Below are positions 8,281 to 13,896 of a stretch of DNA of 16,905 nt, piece after piece (positions within the stretch are counted from its first letter, which is position 1; the number at the start of each line of letters is the position of its first letter). The notes below the pieces were generated by a model, which was not told the DNA's origin, ran no database searches, and worked only from the letters and a program-made list of their open reading frames with translations. A program made the position numbers and the translations under genes. The DNA lies in assembly GCA_947446625.1 (NCBI GenBank), contig CANFIE010000036.1, forward strand, positions 1 to 16,905, read 5' to 3'. Source of the stretch: Acetobacteraceae bacterium. GTDB taxonomy: Bacteria > Pseudomonadota > Alphaproteobacteria > Acetobacterales > Acetobacteraceae.

Positions 8281-8409
8281 ATTGTGTCTCCATTGGGTCC
8301 GCCGGGCCGGTGGTTCGGCTGGCGTGGGGTGGTGATAGCCCTGGCCAATAATCGAGTAAAACGCGAAATACCGATTGTATTGACAGGAAAAATCGATCAA
8401 ACGCGCAGC
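8281..8409. promoter_or_regulatory. Divergent ahpC/oxyR control region with candidate OxyR operator
   Basis: The 129-bp gap between divergent starts must hold promoters for both genes. It has an AT-rich patch (about 8345-8400) in otherwise GC-rich DNA. Within it is a perfect inverted repeat AATAC-N5-GTATT (8367-8381), a LysR-type operator shape. An ATAG at 8335-8338, with CAAT after 7 nt, partly fits the OxyR half-site pattern ATAG-N7-CTAT. A TTGACA at 8380-8385 lacks a -10 partner at normal spacing on the plus strand. Exact promoters cannot be assigned by eye. Confidence 0.5.
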
Positions 8410-9363
8410 ATGAGGCCCACCCCTACCCTGCGACAGTTGCGCTACCTGGTGGCGGTGGTGGAGCGCTGCCATTTCGGCCAGGCGGCCGAGGCTTGCCTGG
8501 TGACGCAGTCCACCCTGAGCGCCGCGATCCAAGAGCTGGAGGATGTGCTGGGCGTCCCGCTGCTGGAACGCACCCGGCGCAGCGTGGTTCCCACCCCTTT
8601 GGGGCACGAGATTGCCGCCCGCGCCCGGCTGCTGCTGAAGGGCGCCGAGGATCTGCTGGACGTGGCCCAGGCAGCGCAGGACCCCATGGCCGGCCCGCTG
8701 CGGCTCGGGGTCATTCCCACCGTTGGGCCATTCATGCTGCCGCGCGTCATGCCTGGGCTGCGCGCCGCCTTCCCCGCGCTGAAGCTCTACCTGCGCGAGG
8801 ACCAGACCGCCCGGCTGCTGGCGCAGCTCCAGGCTGGCGAGCTTGATGCCGCGCTGCTGGCGCTGCCCTTTCCGCTGGAGGAGATGGAGGCCGAGGAGGT
8901 GGCGCGCGACCGCTTCTGGGTGGTCTGCCCCAAGGGCCATGAACTCAGCGCCATGCCCCGGGTGCGCGCCAGCGACCTGGCGCTGGACGAGTTGCTGCTG
9001 CTGGAGGATGGCCATTGCCTGCGCGACCACGCGCTGGCGGCCTGCGCGCTGGAAGGCGCGTCGCGCAACAGCGGCTTCCAGGGCACCAGCCTGCACACGC
9101 TGGTGCAGATGGTGGCCAATGGCCTGGGCACTACGCTGCTGCCGCAAATGGCGCTGGCGGCCGGTATGCTGCGCGGCCTGCCGGTTTCCGCCATGCCGCT
9201 GGAAGCCGCGGCACCCTTCCGCCGCATTGGCCTGGTGTGGCGCCGCAGTTCCGGCCGCAAGCAAACATTTCGGCGTTTGGCCGAAGTGCTGGCCGCCGAG
9301 GCCGCCCCCTACGACGAAGCCCTGCCGGCCTCCGATCTGGCCCGCACCTCGCGCCGCCGGTAG
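8410..9363 (+). CDS. oxyR: Peroxide-sensing LysR-type regulator OxyR
   Basis: This transcription factor senses hydrogen peroxide by forming an intramolecular disulfide and then activates peroxide-defence genes. The 317-aa protein has an N-terminal helix-turn-helix (LRYLVAVVERCHFGQAAEAC to LLERTRR, about residues 9-57) and a LysR effector domain. The effector domain contains GPLRLGVIPTVGPFMLP, nearly identical to E. coli OxyR. The redox centre LLEDGHCLRD is present, with C203 and a second Cys at C212 (HALAAC). The nine-residue spacing equals that of E. coli C199/C208, so peroxide sensing should be intact. I start at ATG 8410 because the HTH alignment begins there; upstream codons to 8284 lie in the control region. 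A clear Shine-Dalgarno is not seen. It is divergent from ahpC, its likely target, and is probably autoregulated. Its TAG stop forms the first three bases of repeat copy 2. Confidence 0.95.
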   Translation: MRPTPTLRQLRYLVAVVERCHFGQAAEACLVTQSTLSAAIQELEDVLGVPLLERTRRSVVPTPLGHEIAARARLLLKGAEDLLDVAQAAQDPMAGPLRLGVIPTVGPFMLPRVMPGLRAAFPALKLYLREDQTARLLAQLQAGELDAALLALPFPLEEMEAEEVARDRFWVVCPKGHELSAMPRVRASDLALDELLLLEDGHCLRDHALAACALEGASRNSGFQGTSLHTLVQMVANGLGTTLLPQMALAAGMLRGLPVSAMPLEAAAPFRRIGLVWRRSSGRKQTFRRLAEVLAAEAAPYDEALPASDLARTSRRR

Positions 9364-9465
9364 TGCACTATGCGCCCTGACGGGCGCATTTCGTGCTCTA
9401 TAACCATTTGAAATTAAGACAAGAAATCCGTTCGGATGATTCCATCGGAACGGATATTGCTCTAG
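9361..9465 (+). repeat. 105-bp two-hairpin intergenic repeat, copy 2
   Basis: This second copy has the same orientation and length as copy 1. It begins TAGTGCACTATGCG and ends TATTGCTCTAG. Hairpin one has a perfect TGCGCCC-TGAC-GGGCGCA stem-loop. Hairpin two pairs ATCCGTTCGGATG with CATCGGAACGGAT around ATTC. By eye it differs from copy 3 at about 11 of 105 positions, without gaps. It follows oxyR so tightly that its TAG is the oxyR stop codon, and it ends 49 bp before the next gene, where it may separate the two transcripts. Confidence 0.92.
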
Positions 9466-9514
9466 GCTGGCGCGCAATCAGCGCCGCCACGGCGCCTCGG
9501 GTGGAGAACGCAGC

Positions 9515-10273
9515 ATGGACCTCAAGCTTGCCGGCAAAACCTGCCTGGTCACCGGCGCCAGCGCCGGCATTGGCACCGGCATCGCTTGGGCGCTTGCCCG
9601 CGAAGGCGCCAGCCTCGCCATCCTGGCCCGGCGCGCCGAGCGGCTGGAAGCCCTGGCCGATGCGATGCAGGCCGAACTCGGCCGTCGCCCGCTGATGATC
9701 ACGGCTGACCTGATGCAGCCGGAGGCCCCCGCCACGGTGCAGGCCGCCCTGCACGCCGCCTTTGGCGGGGTGGATGTGCTGGTGAACAATGCCGGCCTTT
9801 CCAGCCGGCCCGAGACTATCTCCACCGATGCTGTCTGGAATGCCGGCTTTGACCTGAAATTCACCACGCTACGCCGGCTGACCAATGCGCTGCTGCCGGG
9901 CATGCGGGCGCGCGGCTGGGGCCGTGTCATCAACATCACCGGCATCATCGAACCCATGGCCACCAGCGCCGCGCTGACCGCCTGCGCCGCGGTGCATGCC
10001 TGGTCCAAGGGCCTGTCGCGCGACCTGGCCGCCGAGGGCATCACGGTCAACTGCGTCCCACCCGGGCGCATCCACTCGGAACAAATCGACCAGCGCCTGC
10101 ACGCCGACCCCGAGGCCCGGGCACGCTACATCGCCCAACACATCCCCATGGGCCGCTTTGGCGAGCCGGCCGAACTGGCGGCGCTGGTTGCCTTCCTGGC
10201 CTCGCCCTTGGCCGGCTACATCACCGGCACCGTGATTCCCGTGGATGGCGGCATGGCGCGTTTCGCCATGTGA
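9515..10273 (+). CDS. SDR-family protein lacking the canonical catalytic Tyr
   Basis: This 252-aa short-chain dehydrogenase/reductase-fold protein is expected to bind NAD(P)(H) through TGASAGIG (13-20) and has NNAG (91-94). The C-terminal half reads like an oxoacyl-ACP-reductase-type SDR (GITVNCVPPGRIHSEQ, GYITGTVIPVDGGM). The catalytic positions are odd. The YxxxK motif is HAWSK, with His161 in place of Tyr and Lys165 kept. The Asn of the tetrad appears replaced by Lys115 (DLKF), and the usual Ser-Ser stretch is ITGI. It may therefore use other chemistry or be a non-catalytic binder. My recollection is that a subgroup with a similar AVHAWSKGLSR segment exists, so the change is probably inherited rather than recent damage. 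GGAG lies 8 nt before the ATG. It follows oxyR and repeat copy 2 and is convergent with rhlE. The substrate is unknown. Confidence 0.85.
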   Translation: MDLKLAGKTCLVTGASAGIGTGIAWALAREGASLAILARRAERLEALADAMQAELGRRPLMITADLMQPEAPATVQAALHAAFGGVDVLVNNAGLSSRPETISTDAVWNAGFDLKFTTLRRLTNALLPGMRARGWGRVINITGIIEPMATSAALTACAAVHAWSKGLSRDLAAEGITVNCVPPGRIHSEQIDQRLHADPEARARYIAQHIPMGRFGEPAELAALVAFLASPLAGYITGTVIPVDGGMARFAM

Positions 10274-10323
10274 GCCGCCCGTCTGCCTGCGGCGGCACTG
10301 GGCAAGCCTTGTCAGACTTTCGC

Positions 10324-11604
10324 TCAGGCCGCCTTGGCCGCAGCCCGCGCCATCAGCTTCTCCTCCTCGGTCCACACCTTCCGCTCGCGCTTTTCCTGCG
10401 GCTTGACCTGCTTGACCGGTCCCCCGCCCAGTACGGGTGGGCGCATGGTCGAATGCCGCGCCGCCTCTGAATGCCACGGATGATCATCTTGCACGGTCAG
10501 GGCGCGCCCAATTTCCCGCTCCACATCATGCAGCCAGGCACGCTGCTCGGCATCGCAGAGCGTGATGGCAAAGCCGCTGCGGCCCGCGCGGCCGGTGCGG
10601 CCGATGCGGTGGACATAGCTTTCCGGCAGGCTCGGCAGGTCATGGTTGAAGACATGCGTCACGGTATCAACGTCAATGCCGCGGGCTGCGATATCCGTTG
10701 CCACCAAAACCTGCACCTTGGTGGCGCGGAAGGCCTCCAGCGCGCGCTCTCGCTGGCCCTGAGACTTGTTGCCATGCAGCGCCTCGGCGGTGATGCCGGC
10801 CTCGGTGATGAAGGCGCAGACCTCGTTGGCAATGTTCTTCTGCAGGGTGAAGACCACGGCCTGGCCAATCCCCGGTGTTTGCAACAGCGCCAGCAGCGCA
10901 GCCCGCTTGTCTGCCGCATCCACGAACATCACCGACTGCTCGATCCGCTCGACGGTGGTTGAGGGTGGGGCGATCTCCACCTTCGCCGGATCGCGCAGCA
11001 GGCCCTCGGCCAGCGCGGCGATGGAGTTCGGCATCGTGGCCGAGAACAGCAGGGTGTGCCGCTGCTGCGGCAGCGTCGCGACAATCCGCTCAATCGGCTT
11101 GGCAAAGCCCATGTCGAGCATCTGGTCGGCCTCATCCAGCACCAGCGCCTCCAGCTGAGACAGGTCGCACAGCCCTTGGTTCATCAGGTCCAGCAAACGC
11201 CCCGGCGCGGCCACGATGATATCCACACCAGCCTCAAGCGCCTTGACCTGATGCACTTGGCTGACGCCGCCGAAAATCGTCGTCACGCTTGGCCGGATAT
11301 GGCGGCCCAAACTCTCAAAGCCACTGGCGATCTGCGAGACCAATTCGCGGGTGGGCGCCAGCACCAGCACACGGGCGCCGCCCTTGGGCGCCGGGCGCGG
11401 CGCCGCGGCCAGCCGGTGCAGCAGCGGCAGCACGAAGGCGGCGGTCTTGCCGGTGCCGGTCTGCGCCATGCCCAGCAAGTCGCGGCCCGCCAGCAGCATG
11501 GGGATGGACCGAGCCTGGATGGGGGTGGGCGTGGCATAGCCTTCCTCGGCCAGCGCGCGCAGCAGAGGGGCCGCCAGGGCCAGGTCGGCGAAAGTCATGG
11601 GCAT
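10324..11604 (-). CDS. rhlE: DEAD-box ATP-dependent RNA helicase, RhlE type
   Basis: This ATP-dependent RNA helicase probably acts in ribosome assembly or RNA turnover. The 426-aa protein carries the full motif set: the Q motif (TFADL to GYATPTPIQ, about 4-30), motif I AQTGTGKT (47-54), Ia PTREL, DEAD at 157-160, SAT at 188-190, and C-terminal ARGIDVD and HRIGRTGRAGR. A basic, charged tail (KQVKPQEKRERKVWTEEEKLM) ends the protein. The N-terminus resembles E. coli RhlE beginning at Met3 here. The start is uncertain: TTG 11610 has an ideal GGAGG at 6 nt, ATG 11604 has it at 12 nt, and ATG 11598 is where homology begins. I list ATG 11604. It is convergent with the upstream-coordinate SDR gene (50 bp gap) and stands alone, with repeat copy 3 about 165 bp before its start. 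Confidence 0.95.
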   Translation of the reverse strand: MPMTFADLALAAPLLRALAEEGYATPTPIQARSIPMLLAGRDLLGMAQTGTGKTAAFVLPLLHRLAAAPRPAPKGGARVLVLAPTRELVSQIASGFESLGRHIRPSVTTIFGGVSQVHQVKALEAGVDIIVAAPGRLLDLMNQGLCDLSQLEALVLDEADQMLDMGFAKPIERIVATLPQQRHTLLFSATMPNSIAALAEGLLRDPAKVEIAPPSTTVERIEQSVMFVDAADKRAALLALLQTPGIGQAVVFTLQKNIANEVCAFITEAGITAEALHGNKSQGQRERALEAFRATKVQVLVATDIAARGIDVDTVTHVFNHDLPSLPESYVHRIGRTGRAGRSGFAITLCDAEQRAWLHDVEREIGRALTVQDDHPWHSEAARHSTMRPPVLGGGPVKQVKPQEKRERKVWTEEEKLMARAAAKAA

Positions 11605-11684
11605 GGTCAAGCGGCGCCTCCGGCGCTCAATAAGGCTGCGCCGATTTGGGCATCGCTGGTTCGGAGGGCGGGGCTTTACGGGTG

Positions 11685-11774
11685 ATGCTGCATTGCGTCA
11701 ACGCATTGCCGGGTATCGCGGGCATCCTGGCCACGTGGCTGATCGGCGAGAGCCGCCTGGAACTGCTGGGCTAG
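11685..11774 (+). pseudogene. Short membrane-like gene fragment, possible transporter C-terminus
   Basis: A 29-codon frame from ATG 11685 to TAG 11774 reads MLHCVNALPGIAGILATWLI followed by GESRLELLG. The Pro-Gly-containing hydrophobic stretch followed by polar residues looks like the final transmembrane helix of a transporter such as an MFS protein. There is no matching upstream coding sequence in this frame (TAA at 11631). Its stop codon lies in the edge of repeat copy 3. It may be a gene remnant or simply chance; the call is weak. Confidence 0.2.
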
Positions 11775-11875
11775 AGCAATATCCGTACTGATGGAATCAT
11801 CAGAACGGATTTCTTGCTCTAGTTTCAAATAGTTATGGAGCACGAAATGCGCCCGTCAGGGCGCAGAGTGCTCTA
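11771..11875 (-). repeat. 105-bp two-hairpin intergenic repeat, copy 3 (inverted)
   Basis: This third copy is inverted relative to the others and is the most regular. In element orientation hairpin one has GAGCAC/GTGCTC and a perfect TGCGCCC-TGAC-GGGCGCA. Hairpin two is a near-perfect palindrome: CTAGAGCAA pairs with TTGCTCTAG, ATCCGT with ACGGAT, and CTGATG with CATCAG around ATTC, with one T-T mismatch and a small internal loop. The element ends, TAGAGCA and TGCTCTA, also form terminal inverted repeats. It lies between the dioxygenase stop and the rhlE start, so it could end one transcript upstream of the other. Confidence 0.93.
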
Positions 11876-11964
11876 GATGCCGCGCTCGGGCCATGGCGGC
11901 AACCAGATTGCCCTCCTGGCCCCCGCCAGCACCGGCAATGTGCCGGTGGAGATAACCGCGCACG

Positions 11965-13014
11965 TCAGGCCTTCAGGCTGGCGCCCGTGGTGTCGTGCAC
12001 GGCGCCGGTGACATAGCCGCCAACAACATCGGCAGCCAGCGGCCGGTCCGGAAAGCTTTTCAGCCACAGGCGCAGCAGCAGGCGCTTTTCCAGCGGGTCG
12101 GCCGGGTCCACCCAGGCGGTGCGGCTGTGCAGCACGGTGTAGTTGTTCACCAGTTGCAGGTCGCCGGTCTGGAAGTCCATCTCAATGGCGTAGCTGGGGT
12201 CCAGCGCCAGCTTCAGCATGGCATCCAGCGCCACACGTTCGCGCGCGGCAAGCGGGCGGCCAAGCTTGGCGGTGGCCTGTTCCACCGTCTTGCTGTTGAA
12301 GTTGCAACTCAGCACACCGCCGCAATAGCTGAAGACCGGCACGCGGGGGGTGACCTGCGGGCCGTCCGGCCGCGCGACGTCGCCGCGCAAATCATGGTGG
12401 AAGCCTTCGTAGAGCTGCGCCAGCACTTCCGGCGCCTCGGCCAGCAGGGCGTTGTGAATGGCCATGCTGCTGACAACGCGGGAGACGCCACCGCCATCGG
12501 TGGCCGGGCGCAGGCACAACAAGGCGACCACGTCACTGCCATCCACATGCGGCATCTGTTCGGCGCTGGTGCCAGAGCCAATGGCGTTGGGCTTGGAGTA
12601 GTCGTAGCCCTGGTCGGTGATGTGGGCGATCAGGTTGTCCTTGTAGTTGCCCAGGTTCACGCGAGGCAGTTGCTTCAGCCCCTTGCCGAAGTAAAGGCCG
12701 ATGCCCCAGAGCAGCCGGGCCGCCCGTTCCTCGTCATGCCGGTCCACCGGCAGGCCGCGCAGCAGCACCAGGCCGCGGCCGTGTTCCAGGTCGTGCATGG
12801 CCTGGTCCAGCAGCGGCGCCAGGGTTGGCAGCGGGAATTCGGCACGGGTAAACTCCCCGCCACGCACGCCCTCGGCGGCCAGCGCACGCTCGGCGGCCAG
12901 GATTTCCGCCTGGTGGGCGGGCGTCAGGCGCAGCACCCAGCTTTCGTCGCTTTCCAGTTCGGCGCGGCGCCAGGCGCTGGCGTCGGTGATCGGGCGATGC
13001 AGCATCTCGGGCAT
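11965..13014 (-). CDS. TauD/TfdA-family Fe(II)/2-oxoglutarate-dependent dioxygenase
   Basis: This is a predicted non-haem iron oxygenase that couples 2-oxoglutarate decarboxylation to substrate hydroxylation, as in taurine or 2,4-D breakdown. The 349-aa protein has the iron-binding facial triad: H156 and D158 in QMPHVDGSD, and H296 in VNNYTVLHSRTAW. R315 (LLLRLW) probably binds the 2-oxoglutarate carboxylate. The middle has family-like text (GGGVSRVVSSMAIHNALLAE). I start at ATG 13014, which has GGAGG 6 nt upstream; the open frame continues to 13485 antisense to the neighbouring SDR. It is divergent from that SDR with 88 bp between starts, a gap that has a tandem AATGGGCCGG repeat (about 13066-13085) as a candidate regulatory site. 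The substrate is not evident; a carboxylate or ether taken up by nearby binding proteins is plausible. No signal peptide is seen. Confidence 0.9.
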   Translation of the reverse strand: MPEMLHRPITDASAWRRAELESDESWVLRLTPAHQAEILAAERALAAEGVRGGEFTRAEFPLPTLAPLLDQAMHDLEHGRGLVLLRGLPVDRHDEERAARLLWGIGLYFGKGLKQLPRVNLGNYKDNLIAHITDQGYDYSKPNAIGSGTSAEQMPHVDGSDVVALLCLRPATDGGGVSRVVSSMAIHNALLAEAPEVLAQLYEGFHHDLRGDVARPDGPQVTPRVPVFSYCGGVLSCNFNSKTVEQATAKLGRPLAARERVALDAMLKLALDPSYAIEMDFQTGDLQLVNNYTVLHSRTAWVDPADPLEKRLLLRLWLKSFPDRPLAADVVGGYVTGAVHDTTGASLKA

Positions 13015-13102
13015 GGGCGGCCTCCGGGTTGGCGGCATGGTGCCGCGCTTGCCATGCGGCGCGCAATGGGCCGGAATGGGCCGGCAGAGCATGGGGGCGA
13101 AC

Positions 13103-13879
13103 ATGGCGGAGCGCTGGGCGATCATCACCGGGGCGGCGGGCGGCATCGGCATTGCGGTGTGCCGGCAACTGCACAGCCAGGGTTTTTGCTTGTTGATGCT
13201 GGACTTGCAGGAAGGCCCGCTGAACGCCGCCGCCGAGCGGATGCGCGAAGCCGGCGCCACTGTGGAGGTGATGGCCGGCAACGCCACCGACCCCGCCCTG
13301 GCCCGCGCCGCCGCCGAGCGGGGCGCGGCGCTGGGCCGGGTGGATGTGCTGGTCAACGTGGCCGGCGGCAGCGGGCCGCACCCGGTGCGGACCATAGAGG
13401 AGATGGACGACGCCACCTGGGACCATGTGATCGACCTGAACCTGAAAAGCGCCTTTCTGTTCAGCCGCGCCGTGGTGCCGGGCATGCGGGCGCGCGGCTA
13501 TGGCCGGGTGGTGAACTTCAGCAGCACCAATGCCCGCGGGCGGAAGGGGCCGGTCACCACGCAGGGCGCGCGGCTGGCCTATGCTACCAGCAAGGCGGCA
13601 ATCATCGGCTTCACCGCGCAGCTGGCCAAGGACGAGGCGGCGAACGGCATTACCGTGAACTGCCTGTTGCCGGCGCTGATTCTGGGCGAGCAGGGCACCC
13701 GCATCCGCCAACGCTATGAGGCGCTGCCGGAGCCGGCCAGGCTGGCGATGGTGCAGGACATCCCCGCCGGCCGCGCCGGAGAGGCGCATGAGGTGGCCGC
13801 GGTGGTCGGCTTTTTGTGCAGCGAGGCGGCGAGCTACGTGAACGGCGTGGCGCTGCCGGTGGATGGCGCCTTCCTGTAG
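13103..13879 (+). CDS. Short-chain dehydrogenase/reductase, canonical
   Basis: This is a predicted NAD(P)-dependent oxidoreductase of the classical SDR type, 258 aa. It has the nucleotide motif TGAAGGIG (9-16), NVAG (85-88) in place of NNAG, the tetrad Asn N113 (DLNLKSAF), Ser140/141 (NFSSTNARG), and YATSK with Y160 and K164. The C-terminus has the usual NGVALPVDGAFL. The acidic D34 after the second beta strand (LMLDLQ) favours NAD(H) over NADP(H). I chose ATG 13103, with a G-rich GGGGG a few bases upstream; ATG 13091 would add MGAN. It is divergent from the TauD-type dioxygenase and convergent with the binding-protein gene (17 bp gap with a hairpin). It may oxidise an alcohol produced in the same catabolic route. 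The substrate is unknown, and 3-oxoacyl-ACP reductase would be a generic label only. Confidence 0.9.
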   Translation: MAERWAIITGAAGGIGIAVCRQLHSQGFCLLMLDLQEGPLNAAAERMREAGATVEVMAGNATDPALARAAAERGAALGRVDVLVNVAGGSGPHPVRTIEEMDDATWDHVIDLNLKSAFLFSRAVVPGMRARGYGRVVNFSSTNARGRKGPVTTQGARLAYATSKAAIIGFTAQLAKDEAANGITVNCLLPALILGEQGTRIRQRYEALPEPARLAMVQDIPAGRAGEAHEVAAVVGFLCSEAASYVNGVALPVDGAFL

Positions 13880-13894
13880 CGCCCGCTGGGGCGC
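13879..13894. terminator. Hairpin between convergent SDR and binding-protein genes
   Basis: A perfect 6-bp stem GCGCCC/GGGCGC with loop GCTG fills the 17-bp gap between the two convergent stop codons. The position suits a bidirectional transcript end, but no T-run follows on either strand, so the call rests on location and stem only. Confidence 0.4.
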
Positions 13895-13896
13895 GC

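Larger units (their letters stand above)
11605..11964. other. 360-bp gap between rhlE and a TauD-family gene, holding repeat copy 3
   Basis: No full gene is visible here. The stretch contains the 5' region of rhlE (GGAGG at 11617-11621 on the minus strand), a short plus-strand reading frame ending in the repeat edge, the 105-bp repeat copy 3, and about 90 bp downstream of the dioxygenase stop codon in which I recognise nothing. Confidence 0.8.

Noticed and set aside
8380..8385. TTGACA as the -35 box of oxyR
   Set aside because: At 16-18 bp spacing the -10 position would fall almost on the start codon, in a GC-rich, non-matching sequence.
8281..9477. Long minus-strand extension of the ahpC frame (to 586 codons)
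   Set aside because: AhpC homology and its ribosome-binding site begin at 8280; the extension is antisense to oxyR and has His/Gln/Gly-rich low-quality text typical of a high-GC shadow frame.
10274..10296. GCCGCC/GGCGGC arms between the SDR and rhlE genes as a terminator
   Set aside because: The stem is short, the loop is 11 nt and no T-run follows; it is equally likely to be chance in GC-rich DNA.
11876..11964. Short frames in the 90 bp after the dioxygenase stop
   Set aside because: Both strands give short open text ending at the repeat edge, but no recognisable motif or ribosome-binding site.
11995..13719. 574-codon plus-strand open frame
   Set aside because: It covers the dioxygenase in antisense and the SDR in a wrong frame; both real genes have catalytic motifs, and this has none.
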